A stretch of DNA of 64,000 nt from Mucilaginibacter myungsuensis (GTDB taxonomy: Bacteria; Bacteroidota; Bacteroidia; Sphingobacteriales; Sphingobacteriaceae), in assembly GCF_015222005.1 (NCBI RefSeq), contig NZ_JADFFL010000003.1:434001-498000 (forward strand), in the 5' to 3' direction. Under the pieces are notes generated by a model. It worked only from the letters and a program-made list of their open reading frames with translations, was not told the DNA's origin and did no database searches. A program made the translations under genes and the position numbers. Shown here piece after piece: positions 8,027-17,500 of the stretch (its first letter is position 1; each line of letters begins with the position of its first letter).

Positions 8027-9148
8027 TCAATGCCAACTCTCATCCCACCAGGGATCCAACTTTGGTTTAGATCCGATAACATAAGGCTCGCCCAGCATGG
8101 GTACCGATACCGCTTGCTTTAAACTATCGGCCGACTTTAAGAATAAGCGCACCGGCTCATCCCAAGGATGGTAGGCTTCAGCAAATTTGGCCCAGTGCAC
8201 GGGAATGGCCGTTTTGGCTTTCAGATCAATGACCGCTTGCACACTTTGCGAGGGGTGCATGTGGGTGGTTTTCCAATTATCGTTATACTGCCCGCACTCG
8301 ATCATGGCCAGATCCATTGGTCCATATTTATCACCGATCTTTTTAAAATGCGTTCCATAGCCGGTATCGCCACTGAAGAAAACTTTACGCCCTCCGGCGT
8401 CGATCACGTATGATGCCCACAAAGTGCGGTTACCTTTAAATACCCTACCCGAGCGGTGCCGCGCGGGCGTGGCGGTTATCTTAATGCCACTTGTGGTGGA
8501 TGCCGACTCGTCCCAGTTTAACTCGGTTATGATCTTTGGATCGTAACCCCAATGGATGAAGTGTGAGCCAACACCTTTGGGTACGACCACACGTTTTACT
8601 TTATCTTTCAGTTTTACAACGGTGCCCATATCCAGGTGATCGTAATGATCGTGAGATATGATCAGCACATCAATAACAGGCATATCCTTCGTTTTGTATT
8701 CGTCACTACCGTGATAGGGCTTGATCATCCAACTGAAAGGTCCTGTAAAGCCGCTGAATTGCGGGTCGGCCAGAATATTTCCCTGCTTGGTCTTAAGCAG
8801 GAACGATGAATGCCCGAACCAAACTACCGTAGGTGTATCAGCAGGCAAAGCATTCAGATCTGCCTTTACCCATGGCAATTCGTGATCTGGTGTAACATAG
8901 GCAGGCTTACTACGCAAACTCCAGGTCAATATCCGCAAAGGGTTGATCTTACGGGGCTTCTGCTGCCCGGCAGTATCCAGGTTACGGAATCCATAGAGAC
9001 TGTCGTAATTAGCCAAAGCCGCTATCCCTTTCAGATGCTCCCCGGCAGGTATGCGGCCTGTCGAACGGATAGCATTGCAGCTATCGTAAACAATTACGGT
9101 CAGCAGTAATAAGATCAGTGTAGCAAGGTGACGCGGCTTTATCCCCAT
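8027..9148 (-). CDS. MBL-fold metallohydrolase (UlaG/NAPE-PLD-like), membrane-anchored
   Basis: A 373-residue metallo-beta-lactamase fold enzyme. The zinc motif SHDHYDH lies at residues 165-171, with VVWFGHSSFLLK upstream, FSGDTGYG and PVHWAKF downstream, as in UlaG and N-acyl-phosphatidylethanolamine phospholipase D relatives. The N-terminus has a hydrophobic helix ending VYDSC, which could be a lipobox, so the enzyme is probably tethered outside the inner membrane. Substrate unknown. Its start codon overlaps the stop of the VOC gene by one base (TAATG), indicating translational coupling. Confidence 0.87.
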   Translation of the reverse strand: MGIKPRHLATLILLLLTVIVYDSCNAIRSTGRIPAGEHLKGIAALANYDSLYGFRNLDTAGQQKPRKINPLRILTWSLRSKPAYVTPDHELPWVKADLNALPADTPTVVWFGHSSFLLKTKQGNILADPQFSGFTGPFSWMIKPYHGSDEYKTKDMPVIDVLIISHDHYDHLDMGTVVKLKDKVKRVVVPKGVGSHFIHWGYDPKIITELNWDESASTTSGIKITATPARHRSGRVFKGNRTLWASYVIDAGGRKVFFSGDTGYGTHFKKIGDKYGPMDLAMIECGQYNDNWKTTHMHPSQSVQAVIDLKAKTAIPVHWAKFAEAYHPWDEPVRLFLKSADSLKQAVSVPMLGEPYVIGSKPKLDPWWDESWH

Positions 9149-9561
9149 TATTTTAAGATCTGGTTAAACTCCAAACGCTCACCATCTGGCCCTACGATGT
9201 TGAAGTATTTGCAACCTTTCGTCCAAAATTGCAGGAATATAGGCTGTAGTTCGATGATAGTGAACCCGGCCTCTTTAACGGCGGCGAAGGTTTCGTCGAT
9301 ATCGTCCACATCAAAAGCGATATGATCTATATGACCATTGCCGCGATTGCGGACCTCGTCGAGAGCGGCCTCAGGCATTTGGTATAGTTCAACAATAATA
9401 TCGCCTAACTGCATCATTATCACATCGCCTTTACCGGCTACGTGATCAAATTGGGCGGTCATCGCATTAGCAAAACCTAAACGTTGGTAAAACTTTTCAG
9501 ACTCCTTAATATCTGTTACCGGGATACCGATGTGTTGCAGGTGGTTGATCTTGATAGGCAT
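9148..9561 (-). CDS. VOC family protein (glyoxalase/epimerase-like)
   Basis: A 137-residue vicinal-oxygen-chelate protein with two beta-alpha-beta-beta-beta modules. The first runs from LQHIGIPVTDIKESEKFYQRLGF, the second from HIDHIAFDVDDIDETF to GPDGERLEFNQI. His at the start of each module and Glu near the ends are the expected metal ligands. It resembles the lactoylglutathione lyase and methylmalonyl-CoA epimerase branches, but the substrate cannot be fixed. It lies one base from the MBL hydrolase and is likely co-translated with it. Confidence 0.85.
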   Translation of the reverse strand: MPIKINHLQHIGIPVTDIKESEKFYQRLGFANAMTAQFDHVAGKGDVIMMQLGDIIVELYQMPEAALDEVRNRGNGHIDHIAFDVDDIDETFAAVKEAGFTIIELQPIFLQFWTKGCKYFNIVGPDGERLEFNQILK

Positions 9562-9612
9562 GTGTTGCGCGATGTTGGGTTGATGTACCAGATAAACGGC
9601 TTTACAGCAGCT

Positions 9613-10251
9613 TTAGTTTATTAAATTTTGGATACCGGCATCTTTTAATTTCAAAGCTTGCCGGGCAATTTCTTCCCGATCAATAGCGGGTAGATTGGGG
9701 ATATGGTAAAACGATATCGTACTTCCGACATGGGCTTGAATAATGCTCTCCGTGTATTCGTCAGCATCACCATTAAAAATGATAGCCTTGATATTAATGC
9801 CGCGACTTTTTAATGCTTCGATAGATAGCAATGTGTGGTTGATGCTGCCCAGGTAATTCCGCGATACCAGTACGGCGTCGGCATTTAGTTTTGGGATCAG
9901 GTCGATCACTAAATGTTTGTTATTCAGCGGGACCATTAAACCACCTGCGCCTTCGATCAAAAGCTGGTTATCTGTTTGCGGCAGCTGAAAATGATCAATA
10001 TCGATATCCACACCATCCAGATCAGCCGACTTATGCGGCGAGAATGGCTGCGTCAATGCATAAGCTTCGGGATGGAATTTGGTGATCGGGTTGCTCACCA
10101 AACGCTTTACTTTAATGGTATCACTATTATCCAGATCACCTGCTTGCACAGGTTTCCAATAGTCGGCTTGCAGGGCTTCGGTCAGTATGGCCGATACTAC
10201 GGTCTTGCCAACATCGGTACCAATACCGGTTACAAATATGGGGTTGCTCAT
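9613..10251 (-). CDS. bioD: Dethiobiotin synthase
   Basis: A 212-residue P-loop enzyme that closes the ureido ring of biotin from 7,8-diaminopelargonate, CO2 and ATP. The Walker A motif GIGTDVGKT is at residues 9-17, KPVQAGD follows, and IEGAGGLMVPL is the typical second block. It overlaps bioF by four bases and is transcribed after it. The aminotransferase bioA and bioB are not in the window. Confidence 0.95.
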   Translation of the reverse strand: MSNPIFVTGIGTDVGKTVVSAILTEALQADYWKPVQAGDLDNSDTIKVKRLVSNPITKFHPEAYALTQPFSPHKSADLDGVDIDIDHFQLPQTDNQLLIEGAGGLMVPLNNKHLVIDLIPKLNADAVLVSRNYLGSINHTLLSIEALKSRGINIKAIIFNGDADEYTESIIQAHVGSTISFYHIPNLPAIDREEIARQALKLKDAGIQNLIN

Positions 10252-11369
10252 AAGGTAAATTTATTGATGATGGTGGACAAACCAATAATTTCGGCCTCGG
10301 TATTAAAGCTGTGGATGCAGATGCGCAAACGCTCGGTGCCAGCAGCCACCGTCGGGCTTAATATCGGGCGAACGTCATAACCTGCTTGTTGTAGCTCAGT
10401 CGACAGGCTTTTTGCAGCATCGTTACTTTTCAGCAAGATGCACTGTATGGCGCTATCGCTTGGGATCAATTGGAGCGTCGCGTTAGCAAAACTTTGTTTG
10501 AAGAGATAGATGTTATGATGCAAGGCATCACGCTCATCTTCGCAACTATTCAGCAGGTCGTAAGCCACCTTAGCCGCCGCCACTTGATGAAATGGCGCAG
10601 CAGTAGTGTATATAAATGACCTCGAGAAATTGATCAGATATTGCCGCAGCACATCATTGCCCAACACAACGGCCCCATGGCATCCCAAAGCTTTACCGAA
10701 CGTTACAACCTGTGCAAACACTCGCTCTTGTAAACCCAATTCGTCAACCAACCCTTTGCCAAACACTCCTGTGGCGTGGGCTTCATCTACGATGAGGTTG
10801 GCGTTGTATTCTTGTGCGATATCGGCGATGTCGGCAAGCGGGGCCGAATCGCCATCCATAGAGTAAATGCTCTCGATAGCAATGTAGATATTACCGGTAG
10901 CTTGTTTCAACTTGGCGATCAGGCTATCGGTATCATTGTGTTTAAACCGATAGCGGTTAGCATAACTTAGACGGCAACCATCGATAATAGAGGCATGTAC
11001 CAACTCGTCGGTAATAATGGTATCGCCCTTTTGAGGGACGGATGAGAATAGGCCGACGTTAGCATCATAACCAGAGTTAAAGATCAAGCCCGCAGGATAC
11101 CCTTGGTAACCGGCGATCTGTTTTTCCACATCTTCGGCATAAGTGGTATTGCCGGCCAACAGTCGCGAGCCTGTCGAACCAGTCATTATCACGGGATGCG
11201 CACTTACTTCCGAAGCAATAGCTTTGGCAAATTCAGGCGAGCGGGCAAAACCCAGATAATCGTTAGAGCAAAAGTCCACAAGAGCGTTTTCCGGCTTTAG
11301 CGTGCGGTAGTTGCCTGCCGCCTTGCGTTCGTCCAGTTTAGTTTGCAGATGTTGATCAGCGTTGCGCAC
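10248..11369 (-). CDS. bioF: 8-amino-7-oxononanoate synthase
   Basis: A 373-residue PLP enzyme of the alpha-oxoamine synthase family, joining pimeloyl-ACP/CoA and alanine in biotin synthesis. FCSNDYLG (about 33-40), GSTGSRLLAGN, DEAHATG (195-201, Asp and His contact PLP) and TFGKALG with the Schiff-base Lys226 are all present. Somewhat similar enzymes make 2-amino-3-ketobutyrate or sphinganine, but the adjacent bioD makes BioF the best call. First gene of a bioF-bioD unit. Confidence 0.93.
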   Translation of the reverse strand: MRNADQHLQTKLDERKAAGNYRTLKPENALVDFCSNDYLGFARSPEFAKAIASEVSAHPVIMTGSTGSRLLAGNTTYAEDVEKQIAGYQGYPAGLIFNSGYDANVGLFSSVPQKGDTIITDELVHASIIDGCRLSYANRYRFKHNDTDSLIAKLKQATGNIYIAIESIYSMDGDSAPLADIADIAQEYNANLIVDEAHATGVFGKGLVDELGLQERVFAQVVTFGKALGCHGAVVLGNDVLRQYLINFSRSFIYTTAAPFHQVAAAKVAYDLLNSCEDERDALHHNIYLFKQSFANATLQLIPSDSAIQCILLKSNDAAKSLSTELQQAGYDVRPILSPTVAAGTERLRICIHSFNTEAEIIGLSTIINKFTL

Positions 11370-11395
11370 TCCAATTAAATTTGGGCTAAAATAAC

Positions 11396-11419
11396 GAAAG
11401 CGGCCCGTAAGCCGCTTTC
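11396..11419 (-). terminator. Terminator of the downstream Spy-like gene
   Basis: GAAAGCGGC (11396-11404), a 6-nt loop, then GCCGCTTTC (11411-11419), a perfect 9-bp stem. It sits between the end of the 11443-11877 gene and the bioF start. Confidence 0.75.
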
Positions 11420-11442
11420 ATTATAACATATCTCTGCAAAAA

Positions 11443-11877
11443 TTATTTTGTAGGAGGTGGAGGTGGGGTACCACCGCCTTGGCCACCCTGACCGCCGCCT
11501 TGTCCGCCACGGTTCATACGCTCTGCCATTTGTTTTTTGTAAACTTCTTTTTGCTCGTCGGTCAATACCGCTTGTATCTTAGCTTGATAAGTGGTCATTA
11601 ACGGACGGAAAGCCTGCATCATCGCCTGGCGATCGTCGCCGGCGGCTTTCATAATGCTATCGCGTTTTGCAGTTTGCTCAGTGTAGATCGCTTTAACTTT
11701 AGCAGCCTGGTCATCGGTTAATTTTAAAGATGCAGTTAACGCTTTAGTCTGCTCTTCCGGCGTGCCGCCCATACGACCACGACCGCCACCTTGACCACCC
11801 TGGCCACCGCCACCTTGGGCAAAGCTCATTGCTGTTGCTCCTAATACAAAGCAAGCAGCTAATAATAATTTTTTCAT
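11443..11877 (-). CDS. Secreted Spy/CpxP-like Gly/Gln-rich protein, copy 2
   Basis: A 144-residue protein with a signal peptide (MKKLLLAACF... to SFAQ, about 20 residues). A Gly/Gln-rich linker (GGGGQGGQGGGRG type) is followed by a helical core TPEEQTKALTASLKLTDDQAAKVKAIYTEQ and LTDEQKEVYKKQM, then a second Gly-rich linker and a PPPPPTK tail. The LTDDQ...LTDEQ pattern recalls LTxxQ (Spy/CpxP) periplasmic proteins. The start is the MKKLL codon at 11877, since an upstream in-frame extension has no signal peptide. It is a tandem paralogue of the gene at 12033-12476, with a separate terminator. Confidence 0.85.
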   Translation of the reverse strand: MKKLLLAACFVLGATAMSFAQGGGGQGGQGGGRGRMGGTPEEQTKALTASLKLTDDQAAKVKAIYTEQTAKRDSIMKAAGDDRQAMMQAFRPLMTTYQAKIQAVLTDEQKEVYKKQMAERMNRGGQGGGQGGQGGGTPPPPPTK

Positions 11878-11987
11878 TTTCAGTTTATTTTTAAGTTTAA
11901 AATAAAGATATACCCTAATAACGTCATTTACAACAGCAAGTGATAAACGATCATAAATGTTACGAAACCAGCCTGCTACAAACAACA

Positions 11988-12008
11988 AAAGCGGCCGATC
12001 AGCCGCTT
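11988..12008 (-). terminator. Terminator between the two Spy-like paralogues
   Basis: AAAGCGGC (11988-11995), loop CGATCA-like, then GCCGCTTT (12001-12008). The arms are nearly the same sequence as the terminator at 11396-11419, showing that gene and terminator were duplicated together. Confidence 0.75.
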
Positions 12009-12032
12009 TCGTAAAATATTATTTTGCAAACA

Positions 12033-12476
12033 CTATTCGGTTGGAGGAGGCGGAGGCGTACCACCTTGTTGGCCACCCTGACCACCACCGCCACCTTGAC
12101 GACGACGTGCCGCCTGCTCTTCCTGCGCTTTTTTCCAGGTCGCTTTTTGCTCGTCGGTAAGCAAAGCGGTTATTTTGTCGGTCTGCGCCTTCCTTAAAGG
12201 CTGCATAGCGGCCGTCATCGCTTGCCTGTCGCCGTTAGCAGCCGTGCGGATGCTATCCATCTTTTTAGTATCAGCAGCGTATATGGCTGTAACCTTGGCC
12301 AATTGATCGTCGGTCAGTGATAATTGCGTTTGTAGCCTTTTAGCCTGTTGCTCAGGAGTACCGCCCATACGGTTACCGCCCTGTCCACCGCCTTGACCAC
12401 CCTGGCCGCCGCCCTGAGCAAAGCTCATAGCTGTTGCACCGATAACGAAGCAAGCAGCCAATAATAATTTCTTCAT
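12033..12476 (-). CDS. Secreted Spy/CpxP-like Gly/Gln-rich protein, copy 1
   Basis: A 147-residue paralogue of the 11443-11877 product with an almost identical signal peptide, Gly/Gln-rich linker, the helical core TPEQQAKRLQTQLSLTDDQLAKVTAIYAAD and LLTDEQKATWKKAQ, and a PPPPPTE tail. Function is inferred only as a periplasmic helical protein, possibly a chaperone-like or metal-related Spy relative. Both paralogues carry TATCTTTAT about 30 bases before the start on the coding strand, close to the TAnnTTTG box, so they probably have matching promoters. Confidence 0.85.
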   Translation of the reverse strand: MKKLLLAACFVIGATAMSFAQGGGQGGQGGGQGGNRMGGTPEQQAKRLQTQLSLTDDQLAKVTAIYAADTKKMDSIRTAANGDRQAMTAAMQPLRKAQTDKITALLTDEQKATWKKAQEEQAARRRQGGGGGQGGQQGGTPPPPPTE

Positions 12477-12541
12477 ATCTTATTCAGTTTTAAAGTATAA
12501 GATAAAGATAGAGGCTATTAGTTTAGCTGCAACGTTGTAAC

Positions 12542-13321
12542 TTAATTGTTGCTGTTTTTCTCCAGCTTAGATATCGACCGTTGCATCTGCGCCACCATGC
12601 CGGTCAGGCTCTCCATAGTAGGTTCAGGAGTGGGCTCAGGCAGGTGTGTGCTGAAATAACCTTTAGCTTTCCATATCTCAACGATATCCTCCGGGGCAAC
12701 TTCGTAAGGGTCATATACCGGATTGTCCGACACCAGTTTTAAGCTCTTATTATCTTTAAAGCGGCTGGCTATCCTTTTATATACTACACCTTCGCTTTTA
12801 GATACCACTACATAGGTATCCCCTGCTTTGATATCGGCCCAGCGCTCCAGGTACTCACCTATAATAATACTGCCCGACTGCAGGGGCAACATCGAGTCGC
12901 CATTGATCTCGAAAGCACGATAAGTGCCTTGTTTGAACATCGGTAAATAGAACTTTGGCAGCGTAGCCACGTACTGCGGGTCAGCATAACCGTTAAGATA
13001 ACCGGCGCTGGCTTTTACGGGTACCATCTCTATGTTTTCGTTATCCTCTTTATCAACCGTAATACTCAGGATGCGAAGATTATTAGGGTCGCCTTTGGGC
13101 TTTGGCTTCCAATTTTCGTCGATAGTTTCGTTAATAAAGTCGTCTAAAGTTACGTCAAAGAAAATTGCTAATTTTTTAAGCAGATCATACTTGGGATCAG
13201 CTCTATCCTCTTCATATGCACCTACTAATGAGCGCTTTATATTAACAGCATCAGCAAATGCCTGCTGTGTTAAACCCTTCTTTTTGCGAAGAAATTTGAT
13301 GTTTTGTGAAATTAATGACAT
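12542..13321 (-). CDS. LexA-like repressor: Xre helix-turn-helix plus S24 peptidase
   Basis: A 259-residue protein. Residues 5-62 form an Xre/Cro helix-turn-helix (GLTQQAFADAVNIKRSLVGAYE). Residues 95-225 form an S24 domain with a likely Ala106-Gly107 cleavage site in VKASAGYLNG, nucleophile Ser143 in INGDSM, and general base Lys182 in VVYKRI. The tail is Pro/Glu-rich and ends in a short helix. This is the layout of CI/LexA-type self-cleaving repressors. It is divergent from a GIY-YIG gene, with palindromes in the 87-bp gap. No phage genes are near, so a DNA-damage or stress switch is more likely than prophage immunity. Confidence 0.9.
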   Translation of the reverse strand: MSLISQNIKFLRKKKGLTQQAFADAVNIKRSLVGAYEEDRADPKYDLLKKLAIFFDVTLDDFINETIDENWKPKPKGDPNNLRILSITVDKEDNENIEMVPVKASAGYLNGYADPQYVATLPKFYLPMFKQGTYRAFEINGDSMLPLQSGSIIIGEYLERWADIKAGDTYVVVSKSEGVVYKRIASRFKDNKSLKLVSDNPVYDPYEVAPEDIVEIWKAKGYFSTHLPEPTPEPTMESLTGMVAQMQRSISKLEKNSNN

Positions 13322-13335
13322 AAAAAATTTGGATT

Positions 13336-13352
13336 TACTAAATCTGTTAGTA
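13336..13352. promoter_or_regulatory. Probable operator: TACTAA-N5-TTAGTA
   Basis: A perfect 6-bp inverted repeat, TACTAA (13336-13341) and TTAGTA (13347-13352), in the gap between the repressor and the GIY-YIG gene. A further half-site TTAGTAAC lies about 20 bases on. This is the most likely binding site of the adjacent repressor. Confidence 0.6.
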
Positions 13353-13354
13353 TC

Positions 13355-13368
13355 TTTATGCTCATAAA
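13355..13368. promoter_or_regulatory. Second palindrome TTTATG-CT-CATAAA
   Basis: A perfect 6-bp inverted repeat with a 2-bp centre, three bases after the TACTAA operator. It may be a second operator or overlap a promoter. Confidence 0.4.
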
Positions 13369-13408
13369 GTTAGTAACAATATTCCAGATCACCAAAATAT
13401 TTATTAAA

Positions 13409-13765
13409 ATGAGGAACTTTATTTATATCATCACCGATCGTAACCGCAATAATTTACACGTTGGTTTATGCCAGGATCTGCTTAAGACCTTAGATTTTTA
13501 TGCCGAAATGCCTACGCTTTTCTTTGATAGCAGCAAGCATTTGAACCGCCTGGTATATTTTGAAGAGATCATTAACGACGATATGGCCATGGATCGTTTT
13601 AAATATGTAAGCACCTTCACTCGTCCGCAAAAGGAAAAACTGATCCGCTCTGCCAATGCCGATTGGACCGACCTTACCAAAGGTTTAAAATTGGAGCAAC
13701 AATTATACAGCAGACCGGCCATCCGACCTTTGAACAACAGGTTACGCAAACCGCTTAATGCCTAA
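13409..13765 (+). CDS. GIY-YIG superfamily small protein
   Basis: A 118-residue protein starting MRNFIYIITDRNRNNLHVGLCQDLLKTL, which fits the GIY-YIG core (first strand YII, second strand HVGL). The usual Arg and Glu catalytic residues are hard to place: an Arg and YFEEI with Glu are present, so activity is uncertain. The start is ATG 13409; an upstream in-frame extension runs through the operator region. It is divergent from the LexA-like repressor and probably controlled by it, suggesting a damage-related nuclease. Confidence 0.7.
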   Translation: MRNFIYIITDRNRNNLHVGLCQDLLKTLDFYAEMPTLFFDSSKHLNRLVYFEEIINDDMAMDRFKYVSTFTRPQKEKLIRSANADWTDLTKGLKLEQQLYSRPAIRPLNNRLRKPLNA

Positions 13766-13840
13766 CCAGATCGGGCTGAAATAAAATATGCATTAACGGT
13801 GTAAGGCATATGGTATAAATAAGTTGATAGAAGCCGCCGG

Positions 13841-14443
13841 TCAGATCACCCGGGGCTTCGGCATCAGCACACCGTTAACAATATGCAGCATCCCGTTGCT
13901 TTGTTTAAAATTAGACTGACTGATGGTGCATTGACCACCTGTTTCATCTGTCAACACTATGTTGCTATTTGCATCAATTGTAGCGATGAGTTTAGTACCT
14001 GCAAGGGTTGTAAAAGTTCCCCGTCCCTTGTGTTCTTTAATATTTTTGGCAATGTCATTCGCTGTTACTTTACCGGCAATAGCATGATAAGTTACAATAC
14101 TGCTTAACTGATACTGATTCTCGGGCATTAGCAAACTATCCAGTTTACCGGCTGATATTTTAGCGAAGGCGCTATTCACCGGGGCAAAAACCGTTATAGG
14201 GCCTTTGCTTTCAAAAGTAGTGACCAATCCTGCTGCCTTAATAGCATCGAATAATACCGAACAATCTTTGGCTTTGGAGATATTCTCAGAGATACTCAAC
14301 TCCGGAAGCATAATGCTCCCTCCGGCGGTCTTCTCTTTATTTGGCGATTTAGCAAACTTTGGAGTGAAAGGATCTTTGATCTGGGCAAAAGCGGTAACGA
14401 TCGCCAGGTTAAATATGGTGGTTAAAATTATCTTCTTTATCAT
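13841..14443 (-). CDS. Secreted fasciclin (FAS1) domain protein
   Basis: A 200-residue protein with a signal peptide ending ...TAFAQ. A single FAS1 domain spans about residues 50-197: the H1 motif ITVFAPVNSAFAKI, then VTYHAIAGKVTANDI, and the H2-type end MLHIVNGVLMPK. FAS1 proteins are extracytoplasmic adhesion or matrix-binding modules. A second FAS1 protein lies at 37335-37916. It is followed by no obvious T-tailed hairpin at its 3' end and its upstream gap contains a hairpin belonging to the next gene. Confidence 0.9.
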   Translation of the reverse strand: MIKKIILTTIFNLAIVTAFAQIKDPFTPKFAKSPNKEKTAGGSIMLPELSISENISKAKDCSVLFDAIKAAGLVTTFESKGPITVFAPVNSAFAKISAGKLDSLLMPENQYQLSSIVTYHAIAGKVTANDIAKNIKEHKGRGTFTTLAGTKLIATIDANSNIVLTDETGGQCTISQSNFKQSNGMLHIVNGVLMPKPRVI

Positions 14444-14505
14444 CGACCGTGACTAAACAAATAAAATGCCATGCATTTTATCCGGACGGCAAAAGTAACA
14501 AAAAA

Positions 14506-14526
14506 GGAGGCCTGCAACAGACCTCC
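14506..14526 (-). terminator. Terminator of the 1063-residue protein gene
   Basis: GGAGGCCTG (14506-14514), loop CAA, CAGACCTCC (14518-14526), one mismatch. On the minus strand it is followed by a T-run (the A-run at 14500-14505). Confidence 0.7.
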
Positions 14527-14558
14527 CGTATATCGTCATTAAAAATATTGATCTTAAA

Positions 14559-17500
14559 TTACCAACCTGGTGTAAAACCTAACCCAAACACAGGCTTGCT
14601 CACGTCAGAACGGTTGATGGGCCAAGCCAGATACGGCTCCAACACAAAATAACCGAACATATTTACCCTTAATGAAACACCTGTACTCAACGCCGGCACA
14701 CGGCTATAAACGTTGCGATATACCGGGTTACCGGCATTGTCTCTGATCGGGTTACCGGCACCATCTACATAAGGTGTACGGCTCAGTACCCGGGGGTTAA
14801 TGGCAAAGTCTATCTGGTCGCCACCGTTCCAGGCTAAACCGGCATCAAAGAAAACGTTGAGCTCAGAGAATAGGAATTTAGAAGGCAGAACCGTCAGTTT
14901 TTCCGGGCCGGTAAATGGTAACCTTATCTCAAAGCTGGTCAAGGCCATACGGTTACCTGATAGCTGATCGATAGTGAAGTTATTGGTTGGCACGCCCGAG
15001 TTACTATTGGTGAACGTTTGCGACTCGTAACCACGGATAAGGAACGGATAACCTAAATATAGCGGGTAAAGGCTATTACCCGTGCCGCCAAATCTCCCGT
15101 AGCTATAAAACCTTGCGGCCAACGTTATCGGTTTAATGCGTTGGTATTTATTAAGGTCGATAGTCGGGGCAAAATAATTGAAGGTGCCAAAATTGAGCTC
15201 CCCGCCTATGCGATATCTAAAACCGTTAAGCGGTGCGGCAATGCCAAAGTAAGCATTATCACCTACAAACGCCGTGTTGACATTGAATACGCTAAATGGC
15301 TGAAGGCTTACACCACGGTTAGCCGGATCAGCCTCATACTCGGCACGCGGAATGTGACGGCGCTGAACATCAAAGGCACTGCCATTAAGATCGCGATAGG
15401 TGGTGAAGCGATCTACACGATAAGAATAATAAGCTGCACCGGCACCAAATTCTATCCGGTTGATCCTTGATAACGGGTACGAGGTGAAGCCACCCACCCT
15501 ATCCTGAAAAATACGGATAATGTCGTAACGCTCCTCATAAATTGGCACGGTGGTACCGTTATATTGATAGGTGCTTGGCACAAAACTATAGCTACCGTAC
15601 TGGAATGGAATGTGGGATACGCTACCCCCAAAGTTCCACCTGCCGGCCTGGTTAATGTAGGTGAACATGCCACCAAAATCGTAGATCTCGCCATTAACGG
15701 CTAAGCCCGCATAGATCTGGTTGCGGCCCAAAATATCGCTGAACACACCTTGTACACCACTGGCCAACCCTGTACCAAAATTACTTACGCCAACACCTAC
15801 GCCATTGCTGGCTAAATAATCCAGTTTAAACTGGGGGCGGTATTTGATCTGTTTGATAGAATCAGCCGGAAGGCGCGGATAGGCCAAAAACGCATTTAAG
15901 TTAGAGTTGATCTGATCCACCCCTACCGCTTTAAATGGCGGCAACATGGCAGCATCAAAATTAACCTCCTGTGCGCCAACAACGGTCGGTTTAAAGTCGC
16001 CGTCCTTAGCGGTATATATCGTATGTTTCTGACCTTTATAGTAAGAATAAACGATATCGTTATTTGCCGACACACTCAGCGCGGGAGAGAATTCCGTAAT
16101 ACCGCTAATACCCGTGAACAGTTTGGTCATCTGCTCTACCTTGCCATCGGCAAAAGTGTAGCGATAAATATTGCGGAATCCATCGCGGTTACTCAGGAAA
16201 TAAACCTGCTTGCCATCTGAAGAGTAGACCGGGTTAAGGTTATTAGCACCCGTGAACACCGGGATATCGGTGATCTGTTTGGTCTCTACATCCACCTCGG
16301 CCAGGTTAAAGCTGATATCCTGCGATCGTACTTTATCATATGTTGCCCTATCGGTGCTGTAGATGATCTTTTTACCATCGCGCGACCAGTTAGGCTGATA
16401 ATCCGAGAATTTATCGTTGGTCAGCTGGGTAACTTCCTTGGTTTTAAAGCTGTAAGAATATAGATCCCCCTGACCTTCAACCAGCGCCTGGAAAGCAACG
16501 TTCTCACCATCCGGGGACCAGGTGATGTTACTGAACTGCTCGGCCTTGCCCATGGATATCTCACCCAAAACCTTTCCGCTTGGTATACTCACTACGATCA
16601 GCTTATTACGACCTTTGCTAAATACACTGAACGCGAATTTTTTACCGTCGGCCGACCAACCGCCCGCCGATTCGATAAAGTTGAATTCATCGATGTGGGT
16701 ATTGTTGATCTTACTGGTGAGCCGGTTCAATATCTTCCCCGTTTGGGCATCGGCCAAAAACAGGTCGATGGTAAATAGTTCCTTGGATGACAAAAACGTC
16801 ATGTATTTACCATCCGGGCTTACCGAAGGGGCTACGGTGTAATCTCCCCCGGTCTTTGAATCGATAAGCTTACGGCCTGTAGGCGCTTGCGCGGTGTCGG
16901 CGTCGTATTGTTTGTAAGCGTTGGTGATGGAGTTCTTCCACAAGGCTGATAGTGTCCGTTCATCATATCCGAAAGTGCGACGAATACCGTATTCCAGACC
17001 AAAGCGAGCGGTATTTTTAAAGAAAGGCACAATGACCGAATCGCCATAGGTAGACCCTAAGAATGACCAGAAAGCCTCGCCATAACGGTAAGGAAAATAC
17101 TTGCCTGATGTGGTGAGATCTTTAATACTTGGGATATCCTTGGTTTGATACGCATCCCGCATCCACATGGCCGTGTAGGCATCTTTTTTACCGATGGACA
17201 GATACTCGGCCATACCCTCTACCATCCATAATGGGATATTTCCAATGTTATCCAGACTGGTGGTGTCGTTCCCCATCAAAATATGATACTGAAAGGCGTG
17301 CACCAACTCGTGGCCTAATACGTGGCGGGTGGTTTGATTGGTCTCCATGATCGGCATCACCACACGGTTCTTTAACCCTTCGGTAACACCGCCGGTACCT
17401 ACGCTTATCTCGCCATCAATGGCGGTGGTCTGCTGAAAATCGGGGTGATTGGCGTAAAGGATGACCGGATTTGCCTTACGGAAAGTATCGCGGAACACCT

